Source of the DNA: Isoperla grammatica
Taxonomy: Eukaryota > Arthropoda > Insecta > Plecoptera > Perlodidae
Assembly (NCBI GenBank): GCA_945910005.1
Contig: OX246739.1
Span: forward strand, 8,656,139 to 8,720,138
Length of the DNA: 64,000 bases
Direction: 5' to 3'
The notes beneath the pieces were generated by a model. The model saw only the letters and a list, made by a program, of their open reading frames with translations. It searched no databases and was not told the DNA's origin. Every line of letters starts with the position of its first letter. Positions within the stretch are counted from its first letter, which is position 1. Positions 14,801 through 29,800 of this stretch are shown one piece after another. Made by a program: the position numbers and the translations under genes.

Positions 14801-17800
14801 TTTGCAGTGAGACAATTTCCTTTTACGTTAAGAACGATGGGTACGTTAACATAAAAAAACGCAGCAAACTTTTATGCTTTAATTATATCTGAAGAATGCA
14901 CCTCGAAATCGAAAATCTGAGAAATTAACGTGCTGTGGTTTGGTATGCCCTACAAACTGAATGATAAATGTATTTAACATGACTGTGATTTCTATTTCAT
15001 TACATTACTAATTTAAGAAGTATCACAGTCATACTGAATATAATGTTAGACACATTTATCATTCAGTATGAAGGGCTTACCAAAACACAGCACGCTGATT
15101 ACTCAGATTTTCGATTTCGAAATGCATTCTTGAGATATAATTTTTTTATTATTTATTTATTTTGCTCTTTTTGTACATTACCGGTACTTATTTTGATTTT
15201 TTCTTGATTAAAATATGAACTGTTTTTGCTGTTTTTGACGTAGACCTACACTTCCCTCTTAACGTCAACTAATATCAGTTTTCTCCCCGCTTGTAACAAG
15301 CAATGACAGATAGCTGAGACACGTATATATTGGTCGAGTGATTGAGAGTCTGCCTCAGCTCTAAGCGACTCTAGCGACGAAACGGGAGTGCGCGATATTT
15401 TATTACAACTAATGGGTAGCATTTCTGATATCACGTGACCCATCGAAACATGATTCCTGGTAAGTGATCGAGAAGAATTGCTCTCGTTCTTCGTGCAGGG
15501 TAGAAAACAACTTCACGGAAAAGGAAGTTTCAATATGAACCATGGCGCGAATGAAATGCAAGATTTTGACAAATATTCTCACATGTGTGCAACATATTTA
15601 TGTTTATTTTATTATACTCGACATGTTTCTTTCGCTAAATGTAACTGCCATTATAAATAAAAACATACTTTTCCTTAACTTTAACATTCAAACCAAGTAA
15701 CGGTTTGTGATTCTGTTATCGCGTAACTTTTAATAACTTCTACTCAACTTAACGTAGTAATGCATTTTCCGTCCGCTAGTTTAATGCAGAAGCAAAGCAC
15801 TAACAAGATTGTAAATTCACTTAACCATGACATTAAGTATGCTGTACTCGCATACTGCATGGACAGAGTTATCAACTTGTTCCACGAGGCAGGAAGTTGT
15901 CGTATTTCGCATTCATTTCCGAGGTGGTTGTTTTATTGGCAGATTTGACGGTGACTATACATACTCGCTTCCCCCAGGGACTTACCTTGTTGCGATGACA
16001 ACGCGACTACGTCACAAGAAGCAACTTTTATTTGTTGTATCTTCTCTTTGAAAAGTTGGCTAATTGAGTTTCCGTTAGCGAATTAAGAGACGGTGCCAAC
16101 CGAAAGAAAATATCTAATATTGCCGAGAAGTTAATGTAGTACGTATAGATTACTGTTGCCTTTGTTGAATCAAGTAAATCACTCTGTTTTAAAGCATCTA
16201 GGTTCCAGACCAATTCATCCAGGAGTACAAGATATGTGAGACTACTAGACCTGCCAGTCGTACAAGGTCCGCTAAGGTATTCGCTATGTAAATATTTTCC
16301 AATGCCGATCACCACCTCAGCAACTAATATTGTCTTCGCAATATTTAATAAATTATATGATAATAATAATTATATTATAAAAAATAGAATTATGCTTGTA
16401 ATAACATTTTATGGAATGCATGAATGTATTTTATTTATAATGATATAATATACTTCGCGGCAAAATTTTTTTAAATTTATACTGAGTAAAATATTGTTCC
16501 GAATGAACTAACTAAATATTTTCTTTCTTTTCGAATGATTTCATTTATGAAAGATAATTAACGGTATGAAGCGTTCTCATGATTTAATGTTTACATAGTA
16601 GCTTTATAAGTAGTAAAAGTCCCTATTTATATTTACATTAACTTGAATGGAAAAACATCACAGCTTATATTTGTTTAATGTTAATTGAAAAATATTGATG
16701 AATATCACCCCCTCCAGCCCTCCCCCTCCCCACACCCACCACCACCACAGACAAAAAATTCATCCGTGTTTGTTCAAGCTTGTTTGATAATGAAGTAGAC
16801 GTGCTGGGTTTGTGTACGCGTATATTCCGTCTCATGCTATTGGGGTGGGGAAGCATATCTACCATGGGGCGGTGTTATGATTGGACGCTAAATATTTAAT
16901 ATTTACTTTTGGACTAACTGACATTTTCCGTGGAAACCATGCTTGTGATTTGTGGTGCTATCAACAATTTCATACATAAAATATATAAACACCATGGAAA
17001 TCCAACATAAGGTTACAATAATACAGAATTTAGACAACTGGAAAAGCAGCTATGTTATCTAAGATTGTTTCCATTTTGATGAAGCTTTCGTTTGTTTGTA
17101 TTGTATTTATTGTTCACGTAATGTATTGAATTCGTAAAACGATATAACCCTGATTCTTTTAGTAATTACTAATTTGGTATGAATGTGCACCATGTGTATT
17201 TTTTCTTTAAACTGTAATAAGTATTACTTCAAATTTGACAACATTCGGAATTATGTGTAGAAACAACATTTTCATTAAATCGTAGCTTCACAAACACAAA
17301 TGTGAGGAATGTAACGTTATGCCATTCTATAGTTAAGGCGTTAAGACAGCGGCAGTTTGAGATTCATTTTGATAAAGCTAAATGACTAGCAGACATTTCT
17401 TAAAAACCATTTCGATGTGTAAAATAACAGATTGTTGTTGTGTAACAAATTATGTTTCTCACAAAACCTGCATCTAGTGGTACTAACGCCCCACACAAAA
17501 TATTCGGATTAACAAGAAATATATTTCATTCTAGTGAGATCGTTAATGCAAAGTTTTATTCTTATCGGTTAATATGTTATACCTCAAATAATTACTTCTG
17601 TCTTGTCACGTCCTAAATGTATATTTAATTAACTGGTGCAAACTCGAGGACAGCTTTGCGCCCTAAAAATATGTATCTGCAGCTACATCGAGTAAAAAAA
17701 TGTTTTTTTTAAGTACTTTAAGCATCGTCAGAAAGTTTTCTCTGAGTATGTTCATCTTTCAACATTTATTTAATTTACGCTTTACGTTTTAAATACAATC

Positions 17801-20800
17801 TCACGAGCGAATAATATGTCCTTTGAAGTACTTAAATACATCATATGAAACTAATCTCAAGCCGGTAAACATCGTATATAGTTATAAACAGATTCTTTAT
17901 AAATGACGTACTTTCCATTCCGCCTCGTATTTAATTATTTACGCATTAAAGTTTAATAAAAGCAGAGTGTTCCTGTACCGTTTGAGTCTACCATCTTGTG
18001 TTTGTATTAAGATGTTTGCGTTGTAGTTTCCAACGTATTATCTTTACTGTAAACACCAAACCTCCATCATCACTAGAGTCTTAAAGTAAGTAAAAACCTG
18101 CATTGAAATTTGTGTTCACTGGAATCGCTTTATTTGCATGATTACTAACTGGCCACTTCACTATGGCGTATTTCCCTGTTTTTACCGCCATAATGATGTG
18201 CTAAAATTCCAGCTAACTTTTTTAATGAACATATCTGCTACAATACGAAACCTTTTGTAATTTGAATAAAGTCTAAATTTAATAGATTAGACATCTAATA
18301 CTAGGAGTACTCCCTATTCTATTGGTATTGTTGAAACATTTGTGTTGTGTGTTTATTTCCTGTAAACTTGACGCTATTTGGTTCAGTCAACCGACTGCAG
18401 ACATTGTACTCATACACAGTATGATCAAATGATTTTGTCGTCTTTTCAGTCCTTGTCAAAATTAATATATTCAGGAGGCACATGAACATATTGAGTAGGA
18501 AGTGATGTAAACTCACCTTGACGCACAAATACTTGATTCACATCCAGTAAGATATCACAGCCTTCAGCGATCATCCGTTCAACCGCTAAGTTCTTACGTA
18601 GATTCTCCGTTTCACTCACCTGAAAGAAAGAAAACACGAACAAAGTCACGCTTCCTGTTGTAAACTTGCTCCACAAGAACTTTGTGGATGATGATGACGT
18701 CAAACTTGAGTGAGACATTGGCCAACCAAATGTCAGTATTTGAAAAACCTGCCCCTTTGATTGGCTCCGACCCAATCATATACCGTCAACATCCACAAGG
18801 TTGCTGTGGTTAACAAAAGTTAACAAAACAATGGTTGCGGGAACAAGGTCCTATGTTTACGAGCTATAGAAACGAACTTCTTTCTAATAAATCTATATTT
18901 TGATGAATTTCAATTGACATTCATTATGTAATCATTGCCGGTTGCAATACTTTACTTTGAAACAACTTTGTACCGTCGCTAGAACAGTTTCTCCTCTGGC
19001 TTCAGAGGATAAGTATTCTCGCTGTGAACGAACTGTATCACTTTGGTCCGAATACACCAAACTTTGTTAATATCCGATTTAATAATCTTGGATTGGTTAC
19101 CATGGTTTCAACGAATATTCCGTTGAAAATATGTGGAGTCTCCCACCACTCGCCATGTTTATTTTGTACAAGTTTCTCTCATTAACGGTTAATCTCGGTA
19201 CTAAAAGTTTGTTGAAACCAGGCCTTAATTCACATAACTTTATTAATTCTTAACTTGGAGTATATGTAGCGCGTGGAACAAGAATATTGGATTTCAAAGT
19301 TTTTATCAAACAACGAAGAAATTTTCAACTGAATAACCCACATTGGTATTAAATTTCCTCTATTTACATGTAGAGTCTAAATAAGTAACTTAATTTCAGT
19401 CGTTGTGGACACAAAACTCGTGCTAATAATAATGTTCACTTGCAATTTTCATTTAATAGAATCATTGCATAATTGCATCGTCTTGAAATGCCCCTTTTAG
19501 AGAATTTTGCTGTTATAAACAAATGAATACATTGCACATAATTATGATGATATTTGGGTTTAACGTCCCATATTTTTGCAACTTGGCTAATCAAAACGAT
19601 GAGTAGGTGAGCTATGAAGATTAAAGTGTTTGGAGGAAAGGGGCAAGTAGAAAGATAGGGAGGAAAAGCCAAAGGAAATTGAAAGGGAAGGAGAAGGGAA
19701 GGGGTAGAATGTGGACTTCATGCACCAAAATAAGCAAATCACAACTAAAGTCCTTCGGCTAAATGTGTCTAAACACGTATATCGGATTGGGATCAAAAAA
19801 GCAACTTACTAACTCTCATTTGACAATTTAAATATATAACAAACGTGATGGGTTTCTGTCGGAAAATGGTAACCGTGTCACTCACAGTTATCTCAACACT
19901 TGCGGTAACGGAATATCAAGACGTTGTACTTACTTCATCATGCATCTGGCGAGATAAGTCTTCCAGCTGTTGCCGAGCGTTCTGAAGACTCTTACGTTCA
20001 ACATGGTCATGCGGTGTGTGAGCCAGGAGCTCGTGCAGGGTTATGATGTAGCGAGGAACCTGAGGACAATCAACACACAACTGCATGAACACCATAAATA
20101 ATCTAAATAAGTCTTCCAGCTGTTGCCGAGCGTTATGAAGACTCTTACGTTCAACATGGTCATGTGGTGTGTGAGCCAGGAGCTCGTGCAGGGTTATGAT
20201 GTAGCGAGGAACCTGAGGACAGTCACACACACAACTACATGACCACCATAAATAATCTAAATAAGTCTTCCAGCTGTTGCCGAGCGTTCTGTAGACTCTT
20301 ACGTTCAACATGATCATGTGGTGTGTGAGCCAGGAGCTCGTGCAGGGTTATGATGTAGCGAGGAACCTGAGGAAAAACACACACACAACTACATGAACAC
20401 CATAAATAATCTAAATAAGTCTTCCAGCTGTTGCCGAGCGTTCTAAAGGCTCTTACGTTCAACATGACCATGAGGTGTGTGAGCCAGGAGCTCGTGCAGG
20501 GTTATGATGTAGCGAGGAACCTGTTGACAACCACACAGACAACTACATGACCACCATAAATAATCTAAATAAGTCTTCCAGCTGTTGCCGAGAGTTGTGT
20601 AGACTCTTACGTTCAACATGGTCATGTAGTGTGTGAGCCAGGAGCTCGTGCAGGGTTATGATGTAGCGAGGAACCTGAGGACAATCACACACACAACTAC
20701 ATGACCACCATTAATAATCTAAATAAGTCTTCCAGCTGTTGCCGAGCGTTCTGTAGACTCTTACGTTCAACATGGTCATGAGGTGTGTGAGCCAGGAGCT

Positions 20801-23800
20801 CGTGCAGGGTTATGATGTAGCGAGGAACCTGAGGACAATCAACACACAACTGCATGAACACCATAAATAATCTAAATAAGTCTTCCAGCTGTTGCCGAGT
20901 GTTCTAAGACTCTTACGTTCAACATGGTCATGTGGTGTGTGAGCCAGGAGCTCGTGCAGGGTTATGATGTGGCGAGGAACCTGAGGACAGTCACACACAA
21001 CTGCATGAACACCAGAAATAATCTAAATAAGTCTTCCAACTGTTGCCGAGCGTTCTGTAGACTCTTACGTTCAACATGGTCATGAGGTGTGTGAGCCAGG
21101 AGCTCGTGCAGGGTTATGATGTAGCGAGGAACCTGAGGACAATCAACACACAACTGCATGAACACCATAAATAATCTAAATAAGTCTTCCAGCTGTTGCC
21201 AAGTGTTTTAAGACTCTTACGTTCAACATGGTCATGAGATGTGTTAGCCAGGAGCTCGTGCAGGGTTATGATGTGGCGAGGAACCTGAGGACAGTCACAC
21301 ACACAACTGCATGAACACCATAAATAATCTAAATAAGTTCTCCAACTGTTGCCGAGCGTTCTGTAGACTCTTACGTTCAACATGGTCATGTGGTGTGTGA
21401 GCCAGGAGCTCGTGCAGGGTTATGATGTAGCGAGGAACCTGAGGACAGTCACACACAACTGCATGAACACCATAAATAATCCGTCACCCACATACCTATG
21501 AATAGAACCAGTTACTTGTGGTGAGAACGGAAATTCAATTCTTAAAAACGAAATTTCAATTTACTATTAGCACAAAATCACCTGTTTTGGACAAAAAAAA
21601 AACTACAAGTTGTCGCTTCTGAATGCTCAAAGCACAAATTCTATTCTTACCTGGAAATAAACAGCAAGATCCGTGTATAACAGTTATCAAAAATATATTA
21701 TATACAAAAAATTAACACTAAAATATTGAATTCAAATAGACACTACCAATTAACTGCTTTTGTGGTTAACAAAAACGAAAAGTGACATTTATTTTTAGCA
21801 CAAATACCTGCATCTGCCTATAAGTAACATAATCAGTTAAGGATGTTTTGCTCTAAAATAAAAACCATCCACATGACATTGTGCCGCAAACAGGTTTCGA
21901 TCCTGGGGCGACAACAGAAGAACGCTGAATCGACCGCGGGTATACAACCCCCCCCCCCCCCCCCCTCCACCACTTGCTGTTGTTTGTTCTTTCGTGCTCA
22001 CTCTTCCGGCATAGTGACGCAATACTGTCGCACGGCACGGCTGTTGTTCAACCTACAGTGCTGAGCTTAAAGAGTTTCAGATAAATCGGCTGAGTAAATT
22101 TTAACTATCACATTTAAAAATAGCGTTGGGTGTTGTCTGTTGTAAAAATGGCAGACGTAAAAAGCCACCGATGCCGACTATTGAATCCGTCAATCACTGC
22201 ACATTGTGGGAACATTTCTGTCAACCAAACGATTTTTAAACAAACAAAAAAAGCACTACGATTGTTTCCGGATTCGAAACATCGTTTCTGACTTGACAAG
22301 GTTAAATGTTTGAAGGCACGGTGTAAAATCGGAGGTATTGACAAACTAATGTGCAGTAGTAAGTAAACTCCACTTTGATCCCAATTTAAAAATTGTTTTC
22401 TTTTACGTGGACGACATAATATTTTCTACTTTTCTACAGTGTTTCTGAAGCAGATGCGATGAAATATGATTATAGAAATGTGAGCGCCTCAGAAAACGAG
22501 CTCAAACATTCGTTGCGTCTTCATAAATTCATCATGAACGAATCTTACAACGTTGCCAGAATCTAATTGAGTTTACCGCATGGGATTGGCTCATCTGAGA
22601 TTATACGGGGGAAAGAAGTCATAGTTAAAAAGCAAATTATTTCGTTAAGCAGAGGCGTTTCTTATTACGTAGGGGATTAAATTGGAACAGCTGACATTTA
22701 ATACTTGGAGATGGGAATGACAAGATTCTTTAAATTAAAATGAGATTTTAAATTAGGAATCGAAGAAATTGTTCGGTGGTTACGCCTTCTCGTGTTTTCT
22801 GAGTAGATTAATTAGGTGAAAAGCGTCACACATGAAAATGTAGGGACGAGTTGAGTAGGAAGACTTCCGAAATACGATCCCGTCAACAAGGAAGGGAAAC
22901 TGTTAAGGATTGGGAAGGCGAAAGCATGATTAGAAAACAACACCAACAACAGGAGCTAACGTCTCGAGATATTCGATACCTCGTTCTGTTTTCCGCAGAA
23001 ATACAGAGTCAGGACTTTTTGTTTGTTGTTCAGGATCGGTATTATGGCTTTATGATTATTTTGTTCGGATATATTTATGCTAACGCTCTGATTTCTGATT
23101 GGCTGTTGCGATATGAAGGGGGCGCGTTAAGAAGAAATTACTTTCGTCATTTTTCTTCAGCGCCCACATGTTGGAAATATTTATACTTCAAACCTACCTG
23201 ATATAAAATGAACTTATGATCTGAAGTAAGCAGTAACAAAATGTGCTACCCAAAATGTTTTGGAACAATGTGTGATATTATAAATAGAATTTTAGTAGTG
23301 TGAAAAATGTTACCACATTCACGGAACAGTCATTGATTTTAAACACTATGTACGCATCCAACGACACAATCACATTGAACTCCAATTTGGATATCAAGTG
23401 CGTATTGTTTGATGATTAGTTAGAACATTCTACGAACCGGTATATATATACTATGTATGTAATATGGAAGTGTAAAAAATATGCTTCTATTCGCAACTTC
23501 CAACAGGAATATTGCAAATGGGAATATTCTGAATTTTTGTTCTATTTACTTTCGTTGTGCCAACAATTAATGGTGAAGTTAATTAAATGCGTTTTGGCGT
23601 TATTGATCAAGTAAACAACCATCCAGTTTTCACCAGCGTTTAGATAAAGAAGAGAAAGAATCTTTCCAGAACGAAGCAAACTTGATTACACCTTTGCATG
23701 ATTATTACATTATACTACAATCGGTAGTCTGAAGTGCAATTCAAGAGAAAACAACTTGATAATATGAGAAACGACAGTGAATACATATTGAAGGTGCTGA

Positions 23801-26800
23801 TGCAATAACATTATTGTGGCCACGTTTCTTATTTCCACACATACAAGGCGCTAAACGTCTTCCTCAAACAACAAGTATTATTTTTATTATTATATCACAA
23901 GCATACGGATTTCTTAACATAACTCCTGACTTAGTAGTTCCTACGGCAGAAAAGTTGTTTTATTTCACACCCACTAATTTAGAATAACTACAACTTCAGT
24001 TTGGATTCCGTTCATGGACTGCGAAGATGATGTACTTTCAAACATACAGTTTTAAGATGGACATTAAGAGCAAGGTCATACTCAAAGGGATACAAAATGG
24101 CCGTCTACCTGATGCATGGGGTACGTCAGGAAGGGTACGACCTTGACATGCCGGCTTGTTCTCCAAACGCGCTAGAAGACTCACGAAGCCAGGGTTCTGT
24201 TTGCACTCGGTCAACACTTGTAGACTGTAGTGATGGTTGCCAAGGTCATACTCAAAGGGATACAAAATGGTCGCCTACCTGATGCATGGGGTACGTCAGG
24301 AAGGTCTCGAGACAGCGTCCTTGACAAGCCGGCTTGTTCTCTAAGCGCGCTAGAAGACTCACGAAGCCAGGGTTTTGCTTGCACTCGGTCAACACTTGTA
24401 GACTGTAGTGATGGTTGCCAAGGTCATACTCAAAGGGATACAAAAAGGCCGCCTACCTGATGCATGAGGTACGTCAGTAAGGGTACGACCTTGACATGCC
24501 GGCTTGTTCTCCAAGCGCGCTACAAGACTCACGAAGCTAGGGTTCTGCTTGCACTCGGTCACCACTTGTAGACTGTAGTGATGGTTGCCAAGGTCATACT
24601 CAAAGGGATACAAAATGGCCGCCTACCTGATGCATGGGGTACGTCAGGAAGGTCTCGAGACAGCGTCCTTGACATGCCGGCTTGTTCTCCAAACGCGCTA
24701 GAAGACTCACAAAGCCAGGGTTCTGCTTGCACTCGGTCACCACTTGTAGACTGTAGTGATGGTTGCCAAGGTCATACTCAAAGGGATACAAAATGGCCGC
24801 CTACCTGATGCATGGGGTACGTCAGGAAGGTCTCGAGACAGCGTCCTTGACATGCCGGCTTGTTCTCCAAGCGCGCTAGAAGACTCACGAAGCCAGGGTT
24901 CTGCTTGCACTCGGTCAACACTTGTAGACTGTAGTGATGATTACGCACATATTCCTGGTAGATGCTAAGCATTGGAAGCAGGATGTCAAACAGATCACCT
25001 GTAACCAAATGAGAAAGGTATTGTACACGTGCCTAGATATATGTGTCCAGTACAGCTCTATCCATGGGCAGCAACATGCCAAACATCACCTGCAACCAAT
25101 ATTTATATGGTTAGTTATTATTATTAATACAAGACCATAGGAGCGCCACCAAATACAAATACAATATTGTGAAAGAAATACGATATTCGATCCACACACA
25201 CAAACAAGCCCAGGCTCATGCCGAAGGCTACACGCCTTGTGATAATGATGTGGTATCGTGTATAGAGACAACAATACGTATAAAAGCGGTATGCAAAAGC
25301 CCTTATTCGCAGAAAACGGGATTACGCGCTACATCACTCAATGGGTATTTATTTAGCCTTGAAAGTGGTGTTTCTATGGTAACTGAATGCGAATATTTCT
25401 GAGGGTAAAGGCTCGCGTATTGGCCGGGAGCCGGGATCTAATGAAAACCTCGTTCCGAAATCAAACCTAGCATGGGAACGGATTTAATGTGGTGTTTTGC
25501 CATCTTCTACTGCGATATATTATTTCCAATGATAATGAAAGGGATTCGGCGGAAATAAAATGAGCACAGCCCATCTCAAAAGGTTACTGCCAACCCATTA
25601 TAAAAAGAACTAGCAAATAGGTATAATAACTATCTGTGTGTTTTTTTTTTATTCTTAGGACCTTGATTTTAATCTATGTTTATGCTACTGGTACGTACAT
25701 GTAAACGGTGGCTTGAAGCCGTCATAGAAACGAAGCACATATTAATAAATAATTTGTATAAAATGGCCCCCACTGAAAATAAGTTCTTGTATCTGATTGG
25801 GTAGACATAAATACAAATGGATTTACTCATTTTTATAGCCTAAACAAGACACGTGGGTATAGTGTTACTGTGACTGACTTCATAGTACTAACATTTGTCT
25901 CCATTGATTGTGGCTAGTAACCGCACTTAGACTAAATTAACTATGCTCTGAAAGCCGTTCTTCCCCGTATTCCCAGTGGCGAATGAACTTACGAACAACC
26001 TCTCAACTCTCCAAGATCTCTGATACCCTTGGGCTACAACGTTGGGACATCATTATCAATGTAATTCTCTGCAAACTGTAGAAGATTAGAAAGCCCAGCA
26101 GATTGAGAGCATTATGTACATATCGCACTACACACGATATGCTTTAGCGTTGAACTAGAGCCTCAGAGGTAGGAAAATAGCCACCCGCTCGATTTCAATG
26201 GTAGGTACCTAGATTTTGTTCACATATTGGCGGTAAAAACGCATTTTAGTAGCTCGCAACGTTACGGTAGATCGTACATACTTGGTGCTTAATTATAGTA
26301 TACTTATTTTTTTAATCGTTGAGGGACATTTGTATAAGATATTATGATACAACACACATCATGTTAAAATTTTCTGGATTAATTACAAATAGACAGTAAA
26401 ACTTATCAGCTGGAAAATTTGATATATCTACCTCATGAAAGTGTTGAGATTGTAAATATGTCCAATTGTGTTTAACTTTGTCGTGCGCGATTTGCTTAAA
26501 ATAGGTAATGAAATTTACACTTACGCCCATGCAATATCAAGTGACAGCATCCAATTAATCCAACTTGTCTTCGGTTATGGATTAAGTAAACAAGAGCGTC
26601 TATAACGATGCTAAAAAAATAATCATGTGTCCATATTTTGTTGCGGACAAACATCAATGAATTTATGCGCGAATCAAAGAACGATATAGAACAACGGAGT
26701 TGCCTAGCAACAGAATGTTTGTCCGACCAAAGATTACAAACAAGGGGGGTCCGACCAATAGTAGACCGTGGGTCCGACCTTAATCACCGTGTGTTGTCTC

Positions 26801-29800
26801 TAGATTCTCGTACTTAAACGATCGAGATGCTTTTTATTTGACGTGAAAATGCGACACAAGGTACTACATTTTACTCCAACCTGTGAGAGGCAACAAGTTC
26901 TAATTGATCTTTGCTGAACGGTGGCTCGTCGAACTCCAAAGTCAGGTCATCGCAATGGGAGAAACATAAAGGAAAACAAAAGAAGGGCTGAACATGCGCG
27001 CGCAACCACGAACAAGAATAACAACTAGTAATTAGATATTTTATTTATTTATTTATTTATTTATTTAATGTCTATCCTATTCAGTTATAATAACGTGTGT
27101 AATGAATGGGTCTTACCGAGCACAAGAGTCGGCCAGTTCTCCATCCGAGTAGTGAGACCCTTGAGGAAGATCTGGTGTAGGAAGAGTACGGTCTCACTGT
27201 TGAGGAAGATTGAGTTGACGTCTTCGTGTGTGCATGGAGGTTTCTTGGAGCTGGCAGCCATTTTGAGCGGCCGCTGGAAACACGAGACTAGGACCTCCAT
27301 CTGCTCCATGTATTCCTCCTCAGACTCCACCATTCGGAACACCAAGCTGTGGACACAACATACTCGCCTGATAAGTATTACATTGTAGGGGGAAATAGTT
27401 ATCTGAGGCTCGTGCCAAGAATTTGTTGTATCTGAAATTTGATGGTTATCATTGAAAGATGAGAAAAGGTTAAAAAATTAGTACATATTATTAATGGTTG
27501 AAACAATTTTTCAAAAAAATCATGAACATAGGACATAGCCTGTTTTTGAAAAACAATATCTATAGCAATGATACAATAAATTATAATAATAATAATGACA
27601 ATAATCTCCTGCCTGGACCCGGAGTAAAGTTTGGCCCAGGATGACTCTGCCAGTCGTAAGAGGCGAAGAAATGAGGTTAATTTATTCCCTTACTTCCCCT
27701 AATTCATCTAGATATAAGATCTACAACTCGTCCTGCTACTTGATGTACCTTTCCTCAAATCATCCTCCGACGTCACCTTATGACCTCACCTGTTTCGCTT
27801 CCTCATGCTCTCAGCATGCGGCGACTTGATGTACTGCTCGACAATCTGTTTCCACCGCCTTCTACACAACCAGCCGCGAAAGAAGCTCTGAACTTTCTTG
27901 ATCTTCCGCAGTTCGAGAGCTTCCTTCGTGGGCGCCGCTTCGTCTTCCGCCTCTTCCCCACCAGCCCCCACCAAGTTGAGACTGCCTGTGCTAAAGCTTG
28001 TGTTGTATCCGTACGACTGAAGCGGCCGGCGTTCCTTCTTCGTTGAACTCATTAGCTGAAACAAGTAGAAACCAAATGATAGTCAATGTGCGCATTTTTT
28101 TTTTTTTTTATATAACATTTTATTGTGTCTTACATGTATTTTTCTACATTCACATTTTCTATGATTTGTTCAAATAAAGGCTTACAAACGATACATAATA
28201 TCCTAACATATGGTATATCTTATTCTGATTGATCAAATGAAAGTAACTAACGAAATTGTAAACATAATAATAATAATGAATCTTCCTTCTTTTTGTATCT
28301 TCCTCTCTTTTGTCCAGTCTTCTGTTCTCCCTCTTCACTTATCTTCTTTCTGAATCAGTGAGGCCTGAGTCCCCGAAGCTTTCTATATTACGCTGCAATC
28401 CACGTTGATAATTCCTATAGGATATAGAATCAAGTTATCAAATGAAACTCCACGTTCTTCCCGTGGTCAGGACTCGTGATAGAATTGAGGTAGGATAGCT
28501 CCGCCTGTCGTACGACCTGAGTCGATACATTCTCCGTCATTGACCTGTCATTGCGTTAAGAGTTGGTTGGCTGCTCCGCTCTGAGTCTCAAAGTTTCAAT
28601 AGCTTCGCGTATACAAGACGTGGTCGGTATTACGGATGAATAGGTAGTAATACTCATGTGTTCTAGTGTATTCAGTGGCATATGTCAACACAACGTGACC
28701 TTATAGTATGCCCTAAAGGGGCTATCATTGTAAGGCACTAGTTACCGTTGGTTAGAGCAGATTGGAGGGTTCGAAAGCTTATGTAACAGCTTCGTTCTTC
28801 TCGTCAACTGCTCGGCAGTTCAGGTTAGTGGAGGAACCTATATGGCTGGTCAAAGTTACACCGTCCTTTCGGATGGGACGTAAAGCCGATGGTCCTATTG
28901 GTACTTTTCAACAGAAGTAGGCTACGTGCCGGTACCTGGCTTACTCTCTTTCCTTCCTCATTATCATTCACCAATAATCACTCATCAGGCTAAGGAGGGC
29001 ATTGTGCCCTACACTGGCCTTAATTACAATAAAATGAATAATTAAAAAAGGTACCAATGCAGCCATTGTGATGATCTGGATCAATGAGGTTCTCTCGTGT
29101 CTATAAGAGCAAAGTGCCACTGTGCGTATGCAGTTTCTTACTAGAAACTTTGTAGCATCTACACCATTGCTTCAATATCAGTAATGTTGTTTGTATCGTC
29201 TAGTAAACAGATGGCTGATTAACAATGTTGCATTACATTTTTGAAAAAGTATGAATTTTGTAAATAGAAACTTTAAAGATACGTGCATTAAAATTTTGGA
29301 TTCAACACATGGCAATGTATGGTTAAATTCTTGTAGGCATTTAAATGTTGAGTACAATAAAACATTTATCAATTACGTGACAGTGAGGTCACTCATGATT
29401 GGTTATTAATGTTGTCCTCTGTAGAAGACCCGTGTGTGATTAGCGAAACGCAAGATTTTACATTGTTAGCTTTACTTGGCATTTATCGACATTCAAGATA
29501 TATTTTATAATATTGCTTCGGGCCGCGAGAGGCTGCGACAAGTTTTTGCAAACTTTTGTATAGTCGGTACCGAGAGCCAGCGAGTATCATGCCTCGTGTG
29601 GGAATGGATTCTATTCCATGGCCTAGTTTACTTCAGTCTGCACGTGTAACTAAACATCCGTTGATTCAGAAACTTGCTGCTTGCATGGTAAGAAAACAGA
29701 ATTAAGAACTTAGCAGAGAGTTGTCTCGTTACTTTGTTTTCTTGGTTAGTTTAAGTTTAGCTCAGATGAAAAACGGTCTTTGAAGTTTTAATGGCGCACA

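Larger units (their letters stand above)
8627..18516 (-). other. Intron 9 (about 9.9 kb)
   Basis: The second longest gap with no family exon. It holds an AAT microsatellite, a long GGTAGT hexanucleotide array, a SINE, a G-rich patch near 11528-11550, and three inverted-repeat elements at 13626-13732, 14502-14694 and 14882-15141. About 15.2-18.5 kb shows only AT-rich sequence. Short open frames throughout lack recognisable domains. Confidence 0.75.
24999..27116 (-). other. Intron 6
   Basis: AT-rich intron between exons 6 and 7. It contains a SINE tail fragment at 27030-27104 and, at 26871-26990, one member of a small dispersed family with an acidic coding-like motif. Nothing else recognised. 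Confidence 0.75.

Noticed and set aside
22851..23201. 116-codon plus-strand open frame in intron 7
   Set aside because: No recognisable domain, no convincing start codon context or splice sites.
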